64,000 bases of DNA from Hyphomicrobium sp. (GCA_016716675.1 JADJVG010000002.1:270431-334430), one strand, 5' to 3'. Counted from the first letter of the stretch, positions 28,124-39,355 are shown. Numbers and translations are program-made. The notes: generated from the letters alone by a model not told the origin.

Positions 28124-29662
28124 ATGCAAGACAAGACGAAACTGACACCCGACGACTTCATCACAGAAGCAGCGCCGGGTGTCGCGCGGCATGACGTTCA
28201 GGCGGTTGCTCGTAGAAAAGCAACCGCCGCGACGGTCGCCGCCGTCGATGCCGGGCCCGGAAAAATAGCGCTTGCCGGGCGGCAGCATGTCTATCCGAAA
28301 AAGGCCAAGGGCCGGTATCGCAATATCAAGTCGGCGATCCTGGTTTTGACGCTCGGCATTTACTATCTGCTGCCGTGGATCCGCTGGGACCGTGGTCCGG
28401 GCTTACCGTCGCAAGCCTTCCTGCTCGATTTCGAGCATCAGCGTTTGTATTTCGGACCGATCGAAATCTGGGCGCAGGAATTTTACTACATCACCGGCTT
28501 GCTGGTAATTTCAGCGCTTGGGTTGTTTCTTGTGACCTCGGTCGCTGGCCGCGTGTGGTGCGGCTATGCGTGTCCGCAAACCGTGTGGACCGATATGATG
28601 GTCGCGGTGGAGCGTTTCTGGCAGGGCGACCGCAACGTCCACATGCGCCGTGACGCGGGGCCCTGGACCTTCGATAAAATATGGCGCAAGGCTGCAACCC
28701 ATACCTCGTGGATTTTGATCAGCTTGGCGACCGGCGGCGCGTTCGTATTCTATTTCCGCGATGCGCCGACGCTCGCGACAGAACTGATGACGGGCACGGC
28801 GCCTAGCGTCGCCTACGCGTTCCTCGGCATTTTTGCGTTCACGACCTATCTGCTCGGCGGCATTGCCCGCGAACAGGTGTGCATTTATATGTGCCCGTGG
28901 CCGCGCATTCAGGGCGCGATGCTCGATCGCAACTCGCTGCTCGTCTCTTATCGAGCCGCTATCGGTGAGCCGCGCGGACCGCACAAGCGCGGCGATACCT
29001 GGGACAATCGCGGTGATTGCGTGGACTGTAAGGCATGCGTCGCGGTCTGTCCTGTCGGCATCGATATCCGCAACGGCGCGCAGTTGGAATGTATTCAGTG
29101 CGCGCTGTGCATTGATGCCTGCAACGAGATCATGGATAAGGTCGGCCGGCCGCGTGGTCTGATCGACTATACGACTGAGCATAACCTAGCGAGCGCAACG
29201 GCCGGCCCACGCGACGGCCTGAAGCTCCTGCGCGCCCGCACGCTGCTCTATTCCGGCGTGATCGCGCTCATTTGCGCCCTGATGACGTGGTCTTTGTTGA
29301 GCCGCTCCGACCTTGACATCAGCGTCCTTGCAGACCGTAATCCGCAGTTCGTGACCCTGAGCGACGGTAGCGTGCGCAATGGCTACACGATCAAGATCGT
29401 CAATAAGACGGACGAGGTTCGTCAGGTGCGCATCAAAGTTTCGGGCATCAAAGGCATAGTGACGTCGATGGTGGGGCTTGATGGCGCTGATCCGGTGATC
29501 GAAGTTCCGGTCGCCGATGTACGTGCCGTCAAACTGTTCGTGACCTTGCCGCGTGAGAGCCGCAGCGAACTTTCGAGCACGTCAACACCACTCGATATTA
29601 CCGTGGCGGATACGACGACAGGCGTTAATAGTGCCCGGCGTACGTCGTTCCACAGTCCATAA
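28124..29662 (+). CDS. ccoG: Cytochrome oxidase maturation ferredoxin-like protein CcoG (FixG)
   Basis: Membrane protein with two 4Fe-4S cluster motifs, CVDCKACVAVCPVGID and CIQCALCIDACNEIMD, needed for cbb3 assembly and copper reduction. Four or five hydrophobic segments lie before the clusters, including WCGYACPQTVWTD and YMCPWPRIQ. The C-terminal 120 residues form a periplasmic Ig-like FixG domain. Length 512 is typical. First gene of the ccoGHIS maturation set, 69 bases after ccoP. Confidence 0.95.
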   Translation: MQDKTKLTPDDFITEAAPGVARHDVQAVARRKATAATVAAVDAGPGKIALAGRQHVYPKKAKGRYRNIKSAILVLTLGIYYLLPWIRWDRGPGLPSQAFLLDFEHQRLYFGPIEIWAQEFYYITGLLVISALGLFLVTSVAGRVWCGYACPQTVWTDMMVAVERFWQGDRNVHMRRDAGPWTFDKIWRKAATHTSWILISLATGGAFVFYFRDAPTLATELMTGTAPSVAYAFLGIFAFTTYLLGGIAREQVCIYMCPWPRIQGAMLDRNSLLVSYRAAIGEPRGPHKRGDTWDNRGDCVDCKACVAVCPVGIDIRNGAQLECIQCALCIDACNEIMDKVGRPRGLIDYTTEHNLASATAGPRDGLKLLRARTLLYSGVIALICALMTWSLLSRSDLDISVLADRNPQFVTLSDGSVRNGYTIKIVNKTDEVRQVRIKVSGIKGIVTSMVGLDGADPVIEVPVADVRAVKLFVTLPRESRSELSSTSTPLDITVADTTTGVNSARRTSFHSP

Positions 29663-29677
29663 CAGTGAGGCTTTGAC

Positions 29678-30184
29678 ATGAACGAACCGGCGTCGCCGTC
29701 ATTTCAGATCACTGGCCGCAAAGTTCTGATTGCCATGGTCAGTTTTTTTGCAGTGGTCACGGCGGTCGATAGCATCATGATGTATCAGGCGGTTTCGACC
29801 TTCGGTGGGTTGGAAACGAACGATGCCTATCGCAAAGGTCTCAACTACAATGAGCGAATAGCGACGCTTGCCGCTCAAGAGCAGATGGGGTGGACGGAAT
29901 CCGTCACACTGGAACAGCCGGCAGGTGCGTTGGCCGCCGTCTACAAGGATCAGAACGGCCAGCCCGTCGAAGGTTTGCTGGTGTCGGCAACGCTCAAGCG
30001 TCCGGCAACGGATGCCTTTGACCGGCAGGTCGATCTTTTGCCGAAGGGTGAGGGGCGCTATGAAGTGGCGTTGCCGGATCTCGGCAAAGGGGCGTGGGCC
30101 GTTGAAGTGATCGTCCGCACGAGCAGCAATCCTGGAGCAGCCATCGTGTATCAATCGAAGGCGCGGATATGGAAACAGTCGTAG
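29678..30184 (+). CDS. ccoH: FixH/CcoH assembly protein
   Basis: A 168-residue membrane-anchored protein. One helix ([20 protein letters not shown]) is followed by the family element [19 protein letters not shown] and an Ig-like periplasmic domain ending in [10 protein letters not shown]. It acts with CcoI in oxidase assembly (family knowledge). The stop overlaps the start of the next gene by 16 bases, so the two are translationally coupled. Confidence 0.93.
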   Translation: MNEPASPSFQITGRKVLIAMVSFFAVVTAVDSIMMYQAVSTFGGLETNDAYRKGLNYNERIATLAAQEQMGWTESVTLEQPAGALAAVYKDQNGQPVEGLLVSATLKRPATDAFDRQVDLLPKGEGRYEVALPDLGKGAWAVEVIVRTSSNPGAAIVYQSKARIWKQS

Positions 30185-32403
30185 CCAGCCGCACCAGTGC
30201 CTCCTCGGACGTTGAATCTCAAGAGGCTTGCGCAACGCTGAGTGTGATGCTTGCCGTGCCGCACATGATGTGTGGCGGCTGCGTTCGCACGATCGAGCAA
30301 GCGCTGCTGGCGACGCCGGGTGTCGGCGCCGCACGCGCCAACCTTGGTGCGCGCCGCGTGTTCGTAACGTTTACATCCCCGGACACCAGCACCGGCGAGC
30401 TGATTGGCGTGTTGAAGAATGAGGGCTTTTCGTCCGCTGAATTGGCCGACGACGATCCGTCGCAAAGCGCCCGCTCGAGTGGTCTGTTGGCGCGCGTTGG
30501 TGTGGCGGGCTTTGCCGCAGCCAACATCATGCTGCTGTCCGTGTCGGTTTGGTCGGGCCATGCTTCCGACATGGATAGCTCGGTTGCGACGCTTTTCCAT
30601 TGGCTTTCCGCGCTGATTGCGTTGCCGGCGATCGGCTATGCGGCGCAGCCCTTCTTCGCCTCGGCTTACGCCGCCTTGCGCAGCCGTCGCGTCAACATGG
30701 ATGTGCCGATTTCACTGGGCATTACGCTGGCGACGGCGATGAGCCTTTTTCAGACCATGCGCGGAACCGATCAGGTGTATTTCGACGCTGCGGTCACGCT
30801 GGTGTTCTTTCTCTTGATCGGTCGGACGCTTGATGAGCGCATGCGCGTCAAGAGCCGGGGTGCTGCTGAAAATCTGATGAGCTTGAAGGCGGTTGCCGCA
30901 ACCGTCATCGGCCAGGATGGCGTCGCCCGCCAGATCCAGGCGCGCAACGTCGTGCCGGGTATGCGCATGATCGCCGCAGCAGGCGAACGTATTGCCGCCG
31001 ACGGCATCATCACCTCGGGCCGCAGCGAAATCGACGAAAGCCTGATTACCGGCGAAACGCTGCCGCGCATCGTACAAGCGGGCGATCGCGTGCACGCGGG
31101 GACCGTCAACGGTGCGGGCACCTTGCAGATTGAAGCAACGTCTACGGATGAGAACACGCTGCTCGCGGAAATCGCGCGCCTGATGCTCGCTGGCGAGCAA
31201 AGCCGGGGCCGTTATGTTCGCCTCGCTGACCGCGCCGCCAGAATGTATGCTCCAGCCGTGCACGTGCTCGGACTGGCGACGTTCATCGGCTGGATGGTTG
31301 CTGGCGGCGGGTGGGAACAAGCGCTGACGTACGCGATCGCCGTGCTCATCATCACGTGTCCGTGCGCGCTTGCGCTCGCCGTGCCCGCGGTACAGGTCGC
31401 CGCAACCAGCCGCTTGTTTGGGCAAGGCACCATTGTCAAAGCCGCCGACGGTCTGGAGCGGCTTTCGGAAGTCGATACCATTGTGTTCGATAAGACCGGC
31501 ACGCTGACCATGGGCGAACTGCATCTGAGCGATGGTCAGACGATTTCTGACGACATCCTCGTGAAGGCCGCTGGGCTTGCCGTCTCAAGCCGTCACCCGT
31601 ATGCGCAGGCGATTGTTCGGGAGGCGCGCGCGCGCGGCCTTGATATTGCTGTGCGCCCTGGCGTGCAGGAAGTCGCGGGTTCGGGCTTGGTGGTTGCTGC
31701 CGGCAGTGGCGAAGTGCGGCTCGGGTCGGCGGCGTGGACCGGCGTCACGGATGCGCGCCAACACGAAGCGTCGCTGTGGTTCGTGCAGCCGGGGCGAGAA
31801 GCCATTGGGTTCCGCTTCGAAGACCGGCTGCGCTCTGACGCGGTTGAGACCGTAGCCGCGCTCAAGGCCGCTGGATATGCCGTTGAATTGCTGTCGGGGG
31901 ACCGGCCCGATGCCGTCGAAGCCGCCGCGCGTGCCGCTGGCTTTACCCGCTGGCAGGGCGGCGCGCGCCCAGACGCCAAGCTGCACCGCCTGCAAACCTT
32001 GAAGGATCAGGGGCACCGGACCTTGATGGTCGGCGACGGTTTGAATGATGCGCCAGCATTGGCCACTGGGCACGCCTCTCTTTCCCCGGCAACAGCCGTC
32101 GATATTTCTCAGACGGCCGCCGACGCCGTGTTTCAGGGCGATCGCCTTGCGCCGGTCGTCGAAACGCTGAAAGTGGCGCGGGCGTCGCACCGCATGTCGC
32201 TACAGAATTTTGCCATCGCCATCCTCTACAACATGGCATTCGTGCCGCTCGCCATGGCCGGATACGTAACGCCGCTGGTTGCCGCTATTGCCATGTCGAC
32301 GTCATCCATTATTGTAACGGCCAATGCCGTGCGGTTGCGGACCATGAAATTGGCACTTCCGCCCGTGGTGCACGACAAGCAGCAAAAAGGAGGTAGCATA
32401 TGA
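30169..32403 (+). CDS. ccoI: Copper-type P1B ATPase CcoI (FixI)
   Basis: Membrane copper transporter that supplies Cu to cbb3 oxidase. The N-terminal metal-binding domain has [11 protein letters not shown]; the membrane CPC motif is ITCPCALAL; phosphorylation site DKTGTLT; HP motif [10 protein letters not shown]; hinge [12 protein letters not shown]. Eight helices are expected, and the order of domains is normal. Length 744 fits the family. Start ATG 30169 overlaps ccoH, and the stop overlaps ccoS by four bases (ATGA). Confidence 0.95.
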   Translation: METVVASRTSASSDVESQEACATLSVMLAVPHMMCGGCVRTIEQALLATPGVGAARANLGARRVFVTFTSPDTSTGELIGVLKNEGFSSAELADDDPSQSARSSGLLARVGVAGFAAANIMLLSVSVWSGHASDMDSSVATLFHWLSALIALPAIGYAAQPFFASAYAALRSRRVNMDVPISLGITLATAMSLFQTMRGTDQVYFDAAVTLVFFLLIGRTLDERMRVKSRGAAENLMSLKAVAATVIGQDGVARQIQARNVVPGMRMIAAAGERIAADGIITSGRSEIDESLITGETLPRIVQAGDRVHAGTVNGAGTLQIEATSTDENTLLAEIARLMLAGEQSRGRYVRLADRAARMYAPAVHVLGLATFIGWMVAGGGWEQALTYAIAVLIITCPCALALAVPAVQVAATSRLFGQGTIVKAADGLERLSEVDTIVFDKTGTLTMGELHLSDGQTISDDILVKAAGLAVSSRHPYAQAIVREARARGLDIAVRPGVQEVAGSGLVVAAGSGEVRLGSAAWTGVTDARQHEASLWFVQPGREAIGFRFEDRLRSDAVETVAALKAAGYAVELLSGDRPDAVEAAARAAGFTRWQGGARPDAKLHRLQTLKDQGHRTLMVGDGLNDAPALATGHASLSPATAVDISQTAADAVFQGDRLAPVVETLKVARASHRMSLQNFAIAILYNMAFVPLAMAGYVTPLVAAIAMSTSSIIVTANAVRLRTMKLALPPVVHDKQQKGGSI

Positions 32404-32633
32404 CCTCATTGGCTTGGCTATTGCCTGCAGCACTGTCTCTGGGCTTTCTCGGTCTTATGGCGTTCCTTTGGGCGCTGCGCGACGGACAATTCGACGATCT
32501 CGAAGGTGCAGGCTGGCGGGCGCTGGAAGACGGCGAGCCACTCGACGGCAAGTCGTCGCGCGAGGCTGCCAAAACACGTCCGCCGCTGAACGATGCGGCG
32601 AGCCCGCTCGGGCGCGGAGCCAAACATGGCTAG
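32400..32633 (+). CDS. ccoS: cbb3 oxidase maturation protein CcoS
   Basis: 77-residue single-span protein. The helix LLPAALSLGFLGLMAFLWALR is followed by the conserved GQFDDLEGAGWRALED. CcoS is needed for haem and copper insertion (family knowledge). ATG overlaps the ccoI stop. The C-terminal tail is longer than usual (about 30 extra residues) and overlaps the next gene by eight bases. Confidence 0.9.
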   Translation: MTSLAWLLPAALSLGFLGLMAFLWALRDGQFDDLEGAGWRALEDGEPLDGKSSREAAKTRPPLNDAASPLGRGAKHG

Positions 32634-33324
32634 TCTCTACGCGGCCATGATTGGCGGCGTGTTGATGGGGCTCGCTAGCGCGCTACATTGCGGTGCCATG
32701 TGTTCCGGGGTTTGCGGATCAGCCATGCTGATGCTGCAGCCGGAGACAGGCCGTCAGCGCCTCTACAATCTGCTGATGCTGCAAGCTGGACGTATCACGA
32801 CGTACGCGGCGCTGGGTGCTGCCGGCGCGCTGATAGGGTCGTCGCTGATTACGCCCGACATCGCAGCCAGATTCCGCACCATGCAGTGGGCCGCGGCAAT
32901 TGCGATGATGGCGATGGGCCTCGCCATGGCCGGCATGCTGCCGCGACTGGCGATCGTGGATCGCGGCGCGGTCGCCCTTTCGAACGGCATCGAGCGCATC
33001 GTGGCGCCGCTCAAGAGATGGCCGCGTGTCGCCCCCTATGCGCTCGGCATGATGTGGGGCGCGAATGCCTGCCCGATGGTGTACGGCGCCATGTTCACCG
33101 CGACGCTTACCGGGTCGGTTGTCGGCGGGGTTACGTTCATGACGGCGTTCGGTTTCGGGACGCTGCCGGCGTTGCTGGCCACCGGGTACGGCCTGTCGAA
33201 GCTCAAATCGCTTTCGCTCAAAGCCTCGGCACAGACGGTCGGGGGATTGGCCATAGCGGCCGCCGGTTTCGTCTCGTTGTATGCGTCGGCGCCGATCAGC
33301 GCGTTGTTTTGCATCACCCCGTAA
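32626..33324 (+). CDS. TauE/SafE-type membrane protein in the cco operon
   Basis: A 232-residue polytopic protein with the motif GLASALHCGAMCSGVCGSAM near residue 14 and WGANACPMVYGAMF near residue 145. The paired His-Cys and Cys-Pro patterns are typical of the small TauE/SafE or UreH-like members that follow cbb3 maturation genes and are suspected in copper or sulfur-compound transport (knowledge of gene neighbourhoods, function inferred). Start ATG 32626 overlaps ccoS, and an intrinsic terminator follows at 33512, so it is likely the last gene of the operon. Confidence 0.85.
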   Translation: MASLYAAMIGGVLMGLASALHCGAMCSGVCGSAMLMLQPETGRQRLYNLLMLQAGRITTYAALGAAGALIGSSLITPDIAARFRTMQWAAAIAMMAMGLAMAGMLPRLAIVDRGAVALSNGIERIVAPLKRWPRVAPYALGMMWGANACPMVYGAMFTATLTGSVVGGVTFMTAFGFGTLPALLATGYGLSKLKSLSLKASAQTVGGLAIAAAGFVSLYASAPISALFCITP

Positions 33325-33511
33325 TGGGCGCGCGGCATGGCTGGCATTGCCGGTCATTCATTGGCAAAGCCTCAATAGCGCGACACCTGTCGCAAGCGCC
33401 GGGCGGCGCGTTCCAGCAGAAGCGCGGGCGTAGCCTTAGGCCATTGGTCTAAACGAGATCGACATTCCCAGCCGCCGAAAACGCTGTATTCTGACAGATG
33501 CCGCTTCGACA

Positions 33512-33544
33512 AAACCGCGGGAGCTTTTGCCCGCGGTTTGTTTT
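33512..33544 (+). terminator. Intrinsic terminator of the cco operon
   Basis: AAACCGCGGG (33512-33521), loop AGCTTTTG, CCCGCGGTTT (33530-33539), then GTTTT. A perfect ten-pair stem, 188 bases after the last gene and about 45 bases before the DUF485 gene. Confidence 0.85.
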
Positions 33545-33589
33545 GGGCGGCAACAAAAAAAGGCGGCACAAGCTCGGGGGATGGACACA

Positions 33590-33910
33590 ATGGCATTGGA
33601 TTCGGATGCACTCATCGAAAGGGTCAAATCCGACCCGCAATTTCACGAACTCGTTCGACGCCGCGCGCGGCTGGCGTGGTCGCTGACTGCGACTATGATC
33701 GTCATCTATTTCGGCTTCGTGCTGACCGTCGCGTTCCATAAAGAGTGGCTTGCGCAGTCGCTGTCCGGCGGCGTCACAACGATCGGCATTCCTGTTGGTG
33801 TCGGCGTTATTCTTTCGGCATTCGTGCTGACTGGGCTCTACGTGGCGCGGGCCAATACCACCTTCGATGATTTGACCAAAGGCATCATCGAACGGGTGAA
33901 GAAATCATGA
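33590..33910 (+). CDS. DUF485 membrane protein, partner of ActP
   Basis: About 106 residues with [18 protein letters not shown], then two helices ([20 protein letters not shown] and [22 protein letters not shown]) and the family end [20 protein letters not shown]485 proteins are usually encoded just before the acetate symporter. The stop overlaps actP by four bases. ATG 33590 is chosen because GGGGG lies nine bases upstream; ATG 33581 is also possible. Role is likely assembly or modulation of ActP. Confidence 0.88.
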   Translation: MALDSDALIERVKSDPQFHELVRRRARLAWSLTATMIVIYFGFVLTVAFHKEWLAQSLSGGVTTIGIPVGVGVILSAFVLTGLYVARANTTFDDLTKGIIERVKKS

Positions 33911-35614
33911 TCACACAGATGAGACGCGCAGCCATTTGGCTGTTGGCGCTGCTGACTGTCACGTTCGCAACGCAAGCGTATGCGGATTCAATCCAGGTTA
34001 CAGGCAAAGCCGATCTGAACGTCGAAGCGATTGGGATGTTCCTGATCTTCGTATTGATGACGCTCGGCATCACCAAGTGGGCGGCAGGGCGCACCAAATC
34101 CGCGGCTGATTTTTATGCGGCAGGCGGCGGCATTACCGGCCTTCAGAACGGCTTGGCGATTGCTGGCGACTACATGTCGGCGGCATCGTTTCTCGGCATC
34201 TCGGGCCTAGTGTTCGCGGCCGGTTACGACGGGCTTATCTACTCTGTTGGTTGGCTCGTCGGCTGGCCGATCGTGCTGTTTTTGATCGCCGAAAGACTGC
34301 GCAATCTCGGCAAGTTCACCTTCGCTGACGTCGCCGCCTTTCGCCTGGAAGCACTCCCGATCCGCATCTTGTCGGCCGTCGGTACGCTCGTTGTGGTGGC
34401 GTTCTATTTGATCGCGCAGATGGTTGGCGCAGGAAAGCTGATCCAGACGCTGTTCGGCATGGATTATCTCTACGCCGTCGTCATCGTCGGGTGTTTGATG
34501 ATCGTCTATGTTGCCTTCGGCGGCATGGTGGCGACGACTTGGGTGCAGATCATCAAGGCATGTTTGCTGCTCGGCGGCGCCAGCTTCATGGCGTTGATGG
34601 TGCTGGCGAAGTTCAACTTCTCGCCGGAAGCCATGTTCCAGAAGGCGGTTGAGATTCATCCGCAGGCCGGTGCGATCATGGGGCCGGGCGCGCTTGTCAA
34701 AGATCCGATATCGACGATCTCGCTGGGGTTGGCGCTCATGTTCGGAACCGCGGGATTACCGCACATTCTGATGCGGTTCTTCACTGTGTCGGACGCTAAG
34801 GCCGCGCGCAAGTCCGTGTTCTACGCGACCGGCTTCATCGGCTACTTTTATATCCTCACCTTCATTATCGGCTTTGGCGCCATCACGCTGCTGCTGCAAG
34901 ACCCGAGCTTCTTCAAGGCGGGTGCTGTGCCAGCGGCCAATGGCAGCTCGCCGGCTGATGTGATTGGCTCGGGGAACATGTCGGCCGTGCATCTTTCGAA
35001 GGCGGTGGGCGGGTCGCTGTTCCTCGGCTTCATCTCGGCCGTGGCGTTCGCCACCATTCTGGCGGTCGTGGCAGGGTTGACGCTTGCCGGTGCGACGGCG
35101 ATCAGTCACGATCTCTATGCGTCGGTCATCCGCAAGGGTAAAGTTTCCGACGATAAGGAAGTGCGCATTTCGAAGATCTCGGCCGTCGTGATCGGGCTTT
35201 TTGCGATCTTTCTCGGCTATGTCTTCGAGAAGCAGAACGTGGCGTTCATGGTCGGGTTGGCCTTTGCGATTGCGGCTAGCTGCAATTTCCCGGTGCTGGC
35301 CATGAGTGTGTTCTGGAAGGGCACGACGACGTGGGGCGCGCTGATCGGCGGGTTCCTCGGGCTGTTCAGCGCAACGATCATGGTCATCATGAGCCCGTCG
35401 GTTTGGGAGACGACGCTCGGCCACGAAAAGGGTACGGCGCTATTCCCCTATGACAACCCGGCACTGTTTCTCGATGTCGATCGCGTTCTTCGGAACATGG
35501 TTGTTCTCGAAACTCGATCGCAGCGCACGAGGTGACCGCGAGCGGGCCGCGTTCTATGCCCAGTACGTGCGCTCGGAGACGGGCATCGGCGCGTCGGGTG
35601 CGGTCGCGCACTAA
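33907..35614 (+). CDS. actP: Cation/acetate symporter ActP (3' frameshift)
   Basis: Sodium:solute symporter family protein, imports acetate and related short acids. An N-terminal signal-like stretch (residues 8-26) is followed by about 13 helices, with conserved [14 protein letters not shown] and [13 protein letters not shown]. The frame as read runs to 35535 and ends in an unrelated tail (LDVDRVLRN). The next frame encodes [18 protein letters not shown] and on to GASGAVAH at 35614, the normal C-terminus. Removing one T from TTT near 35467-35469 joins them. This is probably a sequencing insertion. The DUF485 gene precedes it with overlap. Confidence 0.9.
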
Positions 35615-35759
35615 TGAGACTATTAGGCCCGGCCGGCAGGTGTTCACCCACCGTGCTGGCCGGGTTCCGCAAATCGCTCGACCGAGCGCAGGCTTTATCG
35701 CAGTTCGTGTAGCCGGTGGTGCGCGTTTCAGGCCGGGCTGCATTGAGAGATCCGAGTGG

Positions 35760-37585
35760 ATGCCGCAAGCTTTTGATTTCCAGAACCCGCCTTTCGACCG
35801 GCTGACACACACAGAAGTTCTCAGCCTGCAATCCAAAATCGATATTGGATACTGGCCGCCAGGCGCGACGATCATCGCCCGGGGCGCAGCCGCAGCGCAT
35901 CTTTACGTCATCATCAAAGGATCGGTTGAAGAGCGCGACGGCGACGAGGTCGAAAGCGTTCTGAGACACAAAGATAGTTTCGACGCGCGCGCCTTGGTGC
36001 ACGGTGCGGCCGGAACGGCGTTTGTCGCCGCAGAGGAGACGCTGTGCTATCTGGTGCCAAAGAAGGACGCAGCCCCGAACTCATCAAGCAGAACACCGGA
36101 TTTGCGGCGTTCTTCTATTCCGAGCTGTCGCGCAAACTGACAAACTACAGCGCCTATCAGGATGAAGTGTCGGGCGATCTCAATCAGGTGCTGCGCGCGC
36201 GCGTCAAGGACACGCGCCTGCACGAGGTTTGCTACATCGATGGCTCGGCGACCCTTGCCGAAGCCGCGCGGCTGATGGAAGAGCGCCACAACAACACATT
36301 GTTCGTGCGCGATGGCGACCGCACCGGCATCATCACCGGGACGAACCTGTCGAAAGCTGCCGTTCTGCAGGCGTTGCCCCTCGACACCAAAGTGCGCGAC
36401 GTCGCGCATTTCGAGATTTTTTCCGTCGATGCCGATGATTTCATATTCGAAGCGCTGATCCAGATGACGCGCCACCGGGTGCGCCGGCTGGCCGTCGTTT
36501 CCGGCGGGGCATATGCCGGAACGCTCGAAGATATTGATATACTCGGACTGGTCGCGGGCAACTCGCAGCTCATTCCAGGCCGCATCGACCGGGCGCGCCG
36601 GGTTGCGGATCTGGAGCCTGCTGCGCGGGATATCCAAGCGCAGGTTGAGCGCTTGCATCGCCAGGGCGTCAAGGTGGAGGTGATCGCGGAGATCACGTCT
36701 GACCTCAACCGGGCGCTGTTCTCCAAGCTGTTCGATCTTACCGCGCCGGCATCGATCAAGGAGGCCGGATGCCTGCTGGTGATGGGATCGGAGGGGCGCG
36801 GCGAGCAGACGGTCAGAACCGATCAAGACAACGCGCTGCTGCTGGCGCGTGCCGTGCCTGAGGCCGATCTCGACACGTTTCGGCGCGATTTCACCAGCGC
36901 GCTTGAAGCGTTCGGGTTCCCGCTGTGTCCCGGCAATATCATGATCCGCAATCCGCAGTGGTCTCAGCCGATAGACGGTTTTACGGAGCAACTGAGAAGC
37001 TGGGTGCTGATGCCGGACGAGAAGGGCGCGATGAACATCGCGGTTTTCACCGATGCGGTCACCGTGGCAGGCAAGGCCGAGCTGCTCGACAAAGCTAAGG
37101 CAGAGGTGCACGCCTTGATGGCGGGTGAGAGCAGCTATCTGGCGCGCTTCGCCAAGGCGATCGATCAGTTTGAGGATGCCAGCGCCAGCGTACTGACATC
37201 GCTGATGGCCAGCGTCGGGGTTGCATCGGACGTCATCCATCTCAAGAAATCCGGCACGTTTCCTATTGTCCATGGCGTGCGCGTGATGGCCCTGGAGCAA
37301 GGCATTGCGGCCACATCGACGGCGGAACGGCTCGATGCGCTCGCCAAAAAATCCGTCCTGAGTCCAGCGCTCTGCAATGATCTGAAAAGCGCGCTGGCTT
37401 ATTTCATGGAAGTGCGGCTGCGGTCTCAGTTGCGCGCCATTCGCACCGGACGGCCCGAGGAGGAAGCGATCGTCCATCTTCAGGAACTGTCGTCGCGCGA
37501 CCGCGATCTGCTGCGTGAAGCCCTAAAGGTTGTCAAGCGCTTCAAAGACGTCGTGCGCTCGCGCTATCATCTCGCTCAACTTTGA
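35760..37585 (+). CDS. DUF294 nucleotidyltransferase with cNMP and CBS domains (frameshifted)
   Basis: Domain order: a cyclic-nucleotide-binding-like barrel (residues 1-110, YWPPGATIIARG), a CBS pair (EVCYIDGSATLAEAARLM and DDFIFEALIQMTRHRVRRL), then a DUF294 putative nucleotidyltransferase (LLVMGSEGRGEQTVRTDQDN, the GS motif with Asp) and its C-terminal helical domain. The first frame drifts at the CCCC run 36073-36076 and the second continues with ELIKQNTGFAAFF. One added C gives about 608 residues. Proteins of this type often follow actP and are thought to signal in acetate or nucleotide metabolism (inferred). Confidence 0.85.
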
Positions 37586-37595
37586 GGGCGGGCGC

Positions 37596-38265
37596 ATGCT
37601 AAGCCGGATCAAACGCAAACTCGACTGGATGGCGCTGAAAGACAGATCTTACGAATTTCTGTTCGACGATATGGGGATGGACGAAGTCGTCTCGATTGAT
37701 TGCGAGACAACGGGGCTCAACCCGAAGAAGGACGATATCGTCTCAATTGCCGCCGTGAAAATTCGCGGCAACCAGATCCTGACCAGCGAAGCCTACCGGG
37801 TGACCGTGAAGCCAAAGGCAAATCTCGCCGCGGACTCGATCAAGATTCATCAGATCCGCAAAGCCGATGTGGCAGGCGAGGGATGCATCGAAGACGAGTT
37901 GCTCGAAGTTCCTGGCTTACATCGGCAACTGGCCGCTGGTCGGATACTGGACCAGTTTTGATGTCAGGATGTTGAACAAGAGCGTGGTCGCGATGCTCAA
38001 CATCAAGCTGCAGAACAAGGTGATAGACGTCTGCGATCTCTATTATGACCGCAAGTATGGCAAGGCGCCGCCGGGGACCAAAATTGATTTGCGGTTTGCG
38101 GCTATCCTTGAAGATCTGAACTTGCCGCAGTTGAAGGCGCATGATGCGTTTAACGATGCGGTGAGCACGGCGCAGATGTATGTGATCCTGCACGACTTGA
38201 AGGCGCGCAGCGTATATTTGAAGGCGACCCGCGATTGGGATCAGCCGATGATGCCCATGGGCTGA
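37596..38265 (+). CDS. DnaQ-like 3'-5' exonuclease (frameshifted)
   Basis: DEDDh exonuclease fold. ExoI motif SIDCETTGLNPKKDDIVSIA holds the first D and E; ExoIII HDAFNDAVSTAQMYVIL holds the last H and D. The middle FLAYIGNWPLVGYWTSFDVRMLN holds the ExoII region. The first frame ends at 37961 in a tail without family features, while the other frame continues KFLAYIGNW from about 37905. A gain of two A, or loss of one base, in CTCGAAGTT near 37900-37908 would join them at about 222 residues. It follows the DUF294 gene by ten bases, a usual partner. Confidence 0.8.
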
Positions 38266-38434
38266 TGACAAGCCACTGCCGATTATTCTATAGACCGCAC
38301 TTAGGTTTCCGGTGATCGAGGATTCAGCGCGGATATTGCAGCCGGTCGCTCTGTCGCAGTTGACTACGCCATACTGTCGAGTTTTTGGTCACTCCCCGTC
38401 AATTTGAAATCGACGTCCAAGGTATTGGTTTGAA

Positions 38435-39355
38435 ATGGCGCACGACCATCATCACGACCACCATCATCACGATGCGCCGGAGATCGGCAGTCGCGCGTTT
38501 GCAATCGGGATCGTCCTGAATACGCTGTTCGTTGTGGTTGAGGCTTCAGCGGGATTGTGGTCAGGGTCGTTGGCGCTCCTCGCGGACGCTGGCCATAATT
38601 TGAGTGACGTTGCAGCGCTCGGAATTGCGTGGGGCGCGGCCTACCTAGGGCAAAGACCTCCGTCGGCGCGGCGCACCTATGGCCTTGCGCGGTTGACGGT
38701 GCTCGCGGCGCTTGCAAACGCGGTGCTTCTGCTGATCGCGGTGGGTGCTATTGCTATCGAAGCCTTCCAAGAGCTCAGCGCGGGTTCTGGCAGTGTACGC
38801 GGCGGCACGGTGATGGCCGTTGCTGGTCTGGGTATCCTCGTCAACGGGGCAACCACCTTGCTGTTCGTGCGCGACCGACATCGCGATCTCAACATAGAAG
38901 CGGCGTTTCAGCATATGGCGGCTGATACCGCCGTGTCGTTGGGCGTCGTCATATCCGGCGCGATCATTCTCCTGACGGGGAAAATGTGGATCGATCCGCT
39001 GGTCAGTCTGGGTGTTGCCGCTCTGATTGCGTGGGGAAGCTGGCGCTTGTTGCGCGCTTCCATGAACCTTGCCGTAGACGGCGTGCCGGACGCCGTAGAC
39101 CACGCGGCGGTCCGGGCATTTCTGACGGGAGCGCCGGGCGTCAGCGAGATCCACGATCTGCACATCTGGCCGCTCAGCACGACAAAAGTGGCGTTGACGG
39201 TTCATCTCGTTCGGCCGGGTGCGGCTTTGGACGACGCATTTTTGGGTTCGCTCACCCACGACCTGGAGCATCGCTTCGGCATCAGCCATGCCACGATCCA
39301 GATCGAAGCGGGTGGCAGCCATGCGTGTCCGTTGAAGCCAGATCATATCGTGTGA
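38435..39355 (+). CDS. Cation diffusion facilitator (zinc-type exporter)
   Basis: Inner-membrane metal/proton antiporter, 306 residues. The N-terminus is His-rich (HDHHHDHHHHD), typical of metal sensing. The first HxxxD-like site reads ALLADAGHNLSDVAAL and the second AAFQHMAADTAVSLGVVI, both required for zinc or cobalt transport. Six helices are present. The C-terminal cytoplasmic domain includes EIHDLHIWPLSTTKVALTVHL. Zinc is most likely by family but cobalt or cadmium cannot be excluded. Confidence 0.92.
   Translation: MAHDHHHDHHHHDAPEIGSRAFAIGIVLNTLFVVVEASAGLWSGSLALLADAGHNLSDVAALGIAWGAAYLGQRPPSARRTYGLARLTVLAALANAVLLLIAVGAIAIEAFQELSAGSGSVRGGTVMAVAGLGILVNGATTLLFVRDRHRDLNIEAAFQHMAADTAVSLGVVISGAIILLTGKMWIDPLVSLGVAALIAWGSWRLLRASMNLAVDGVPDAVDHAAVRAFLTGAPGVSEIHDLHIWPLSTTKVALTVHLVRPGAALDDAFLGSLTHDLEHRFGISHATIQIEAGGSHACPLKPDHIV

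Noticed and set aside
36047..37477. A 476-codon minus-strand frame opposite the DUF294 gene
   Set aside because: Shadow of a conserved gene in a high-GC genome; composition is His/Arg/Gln-rich with no family feature.
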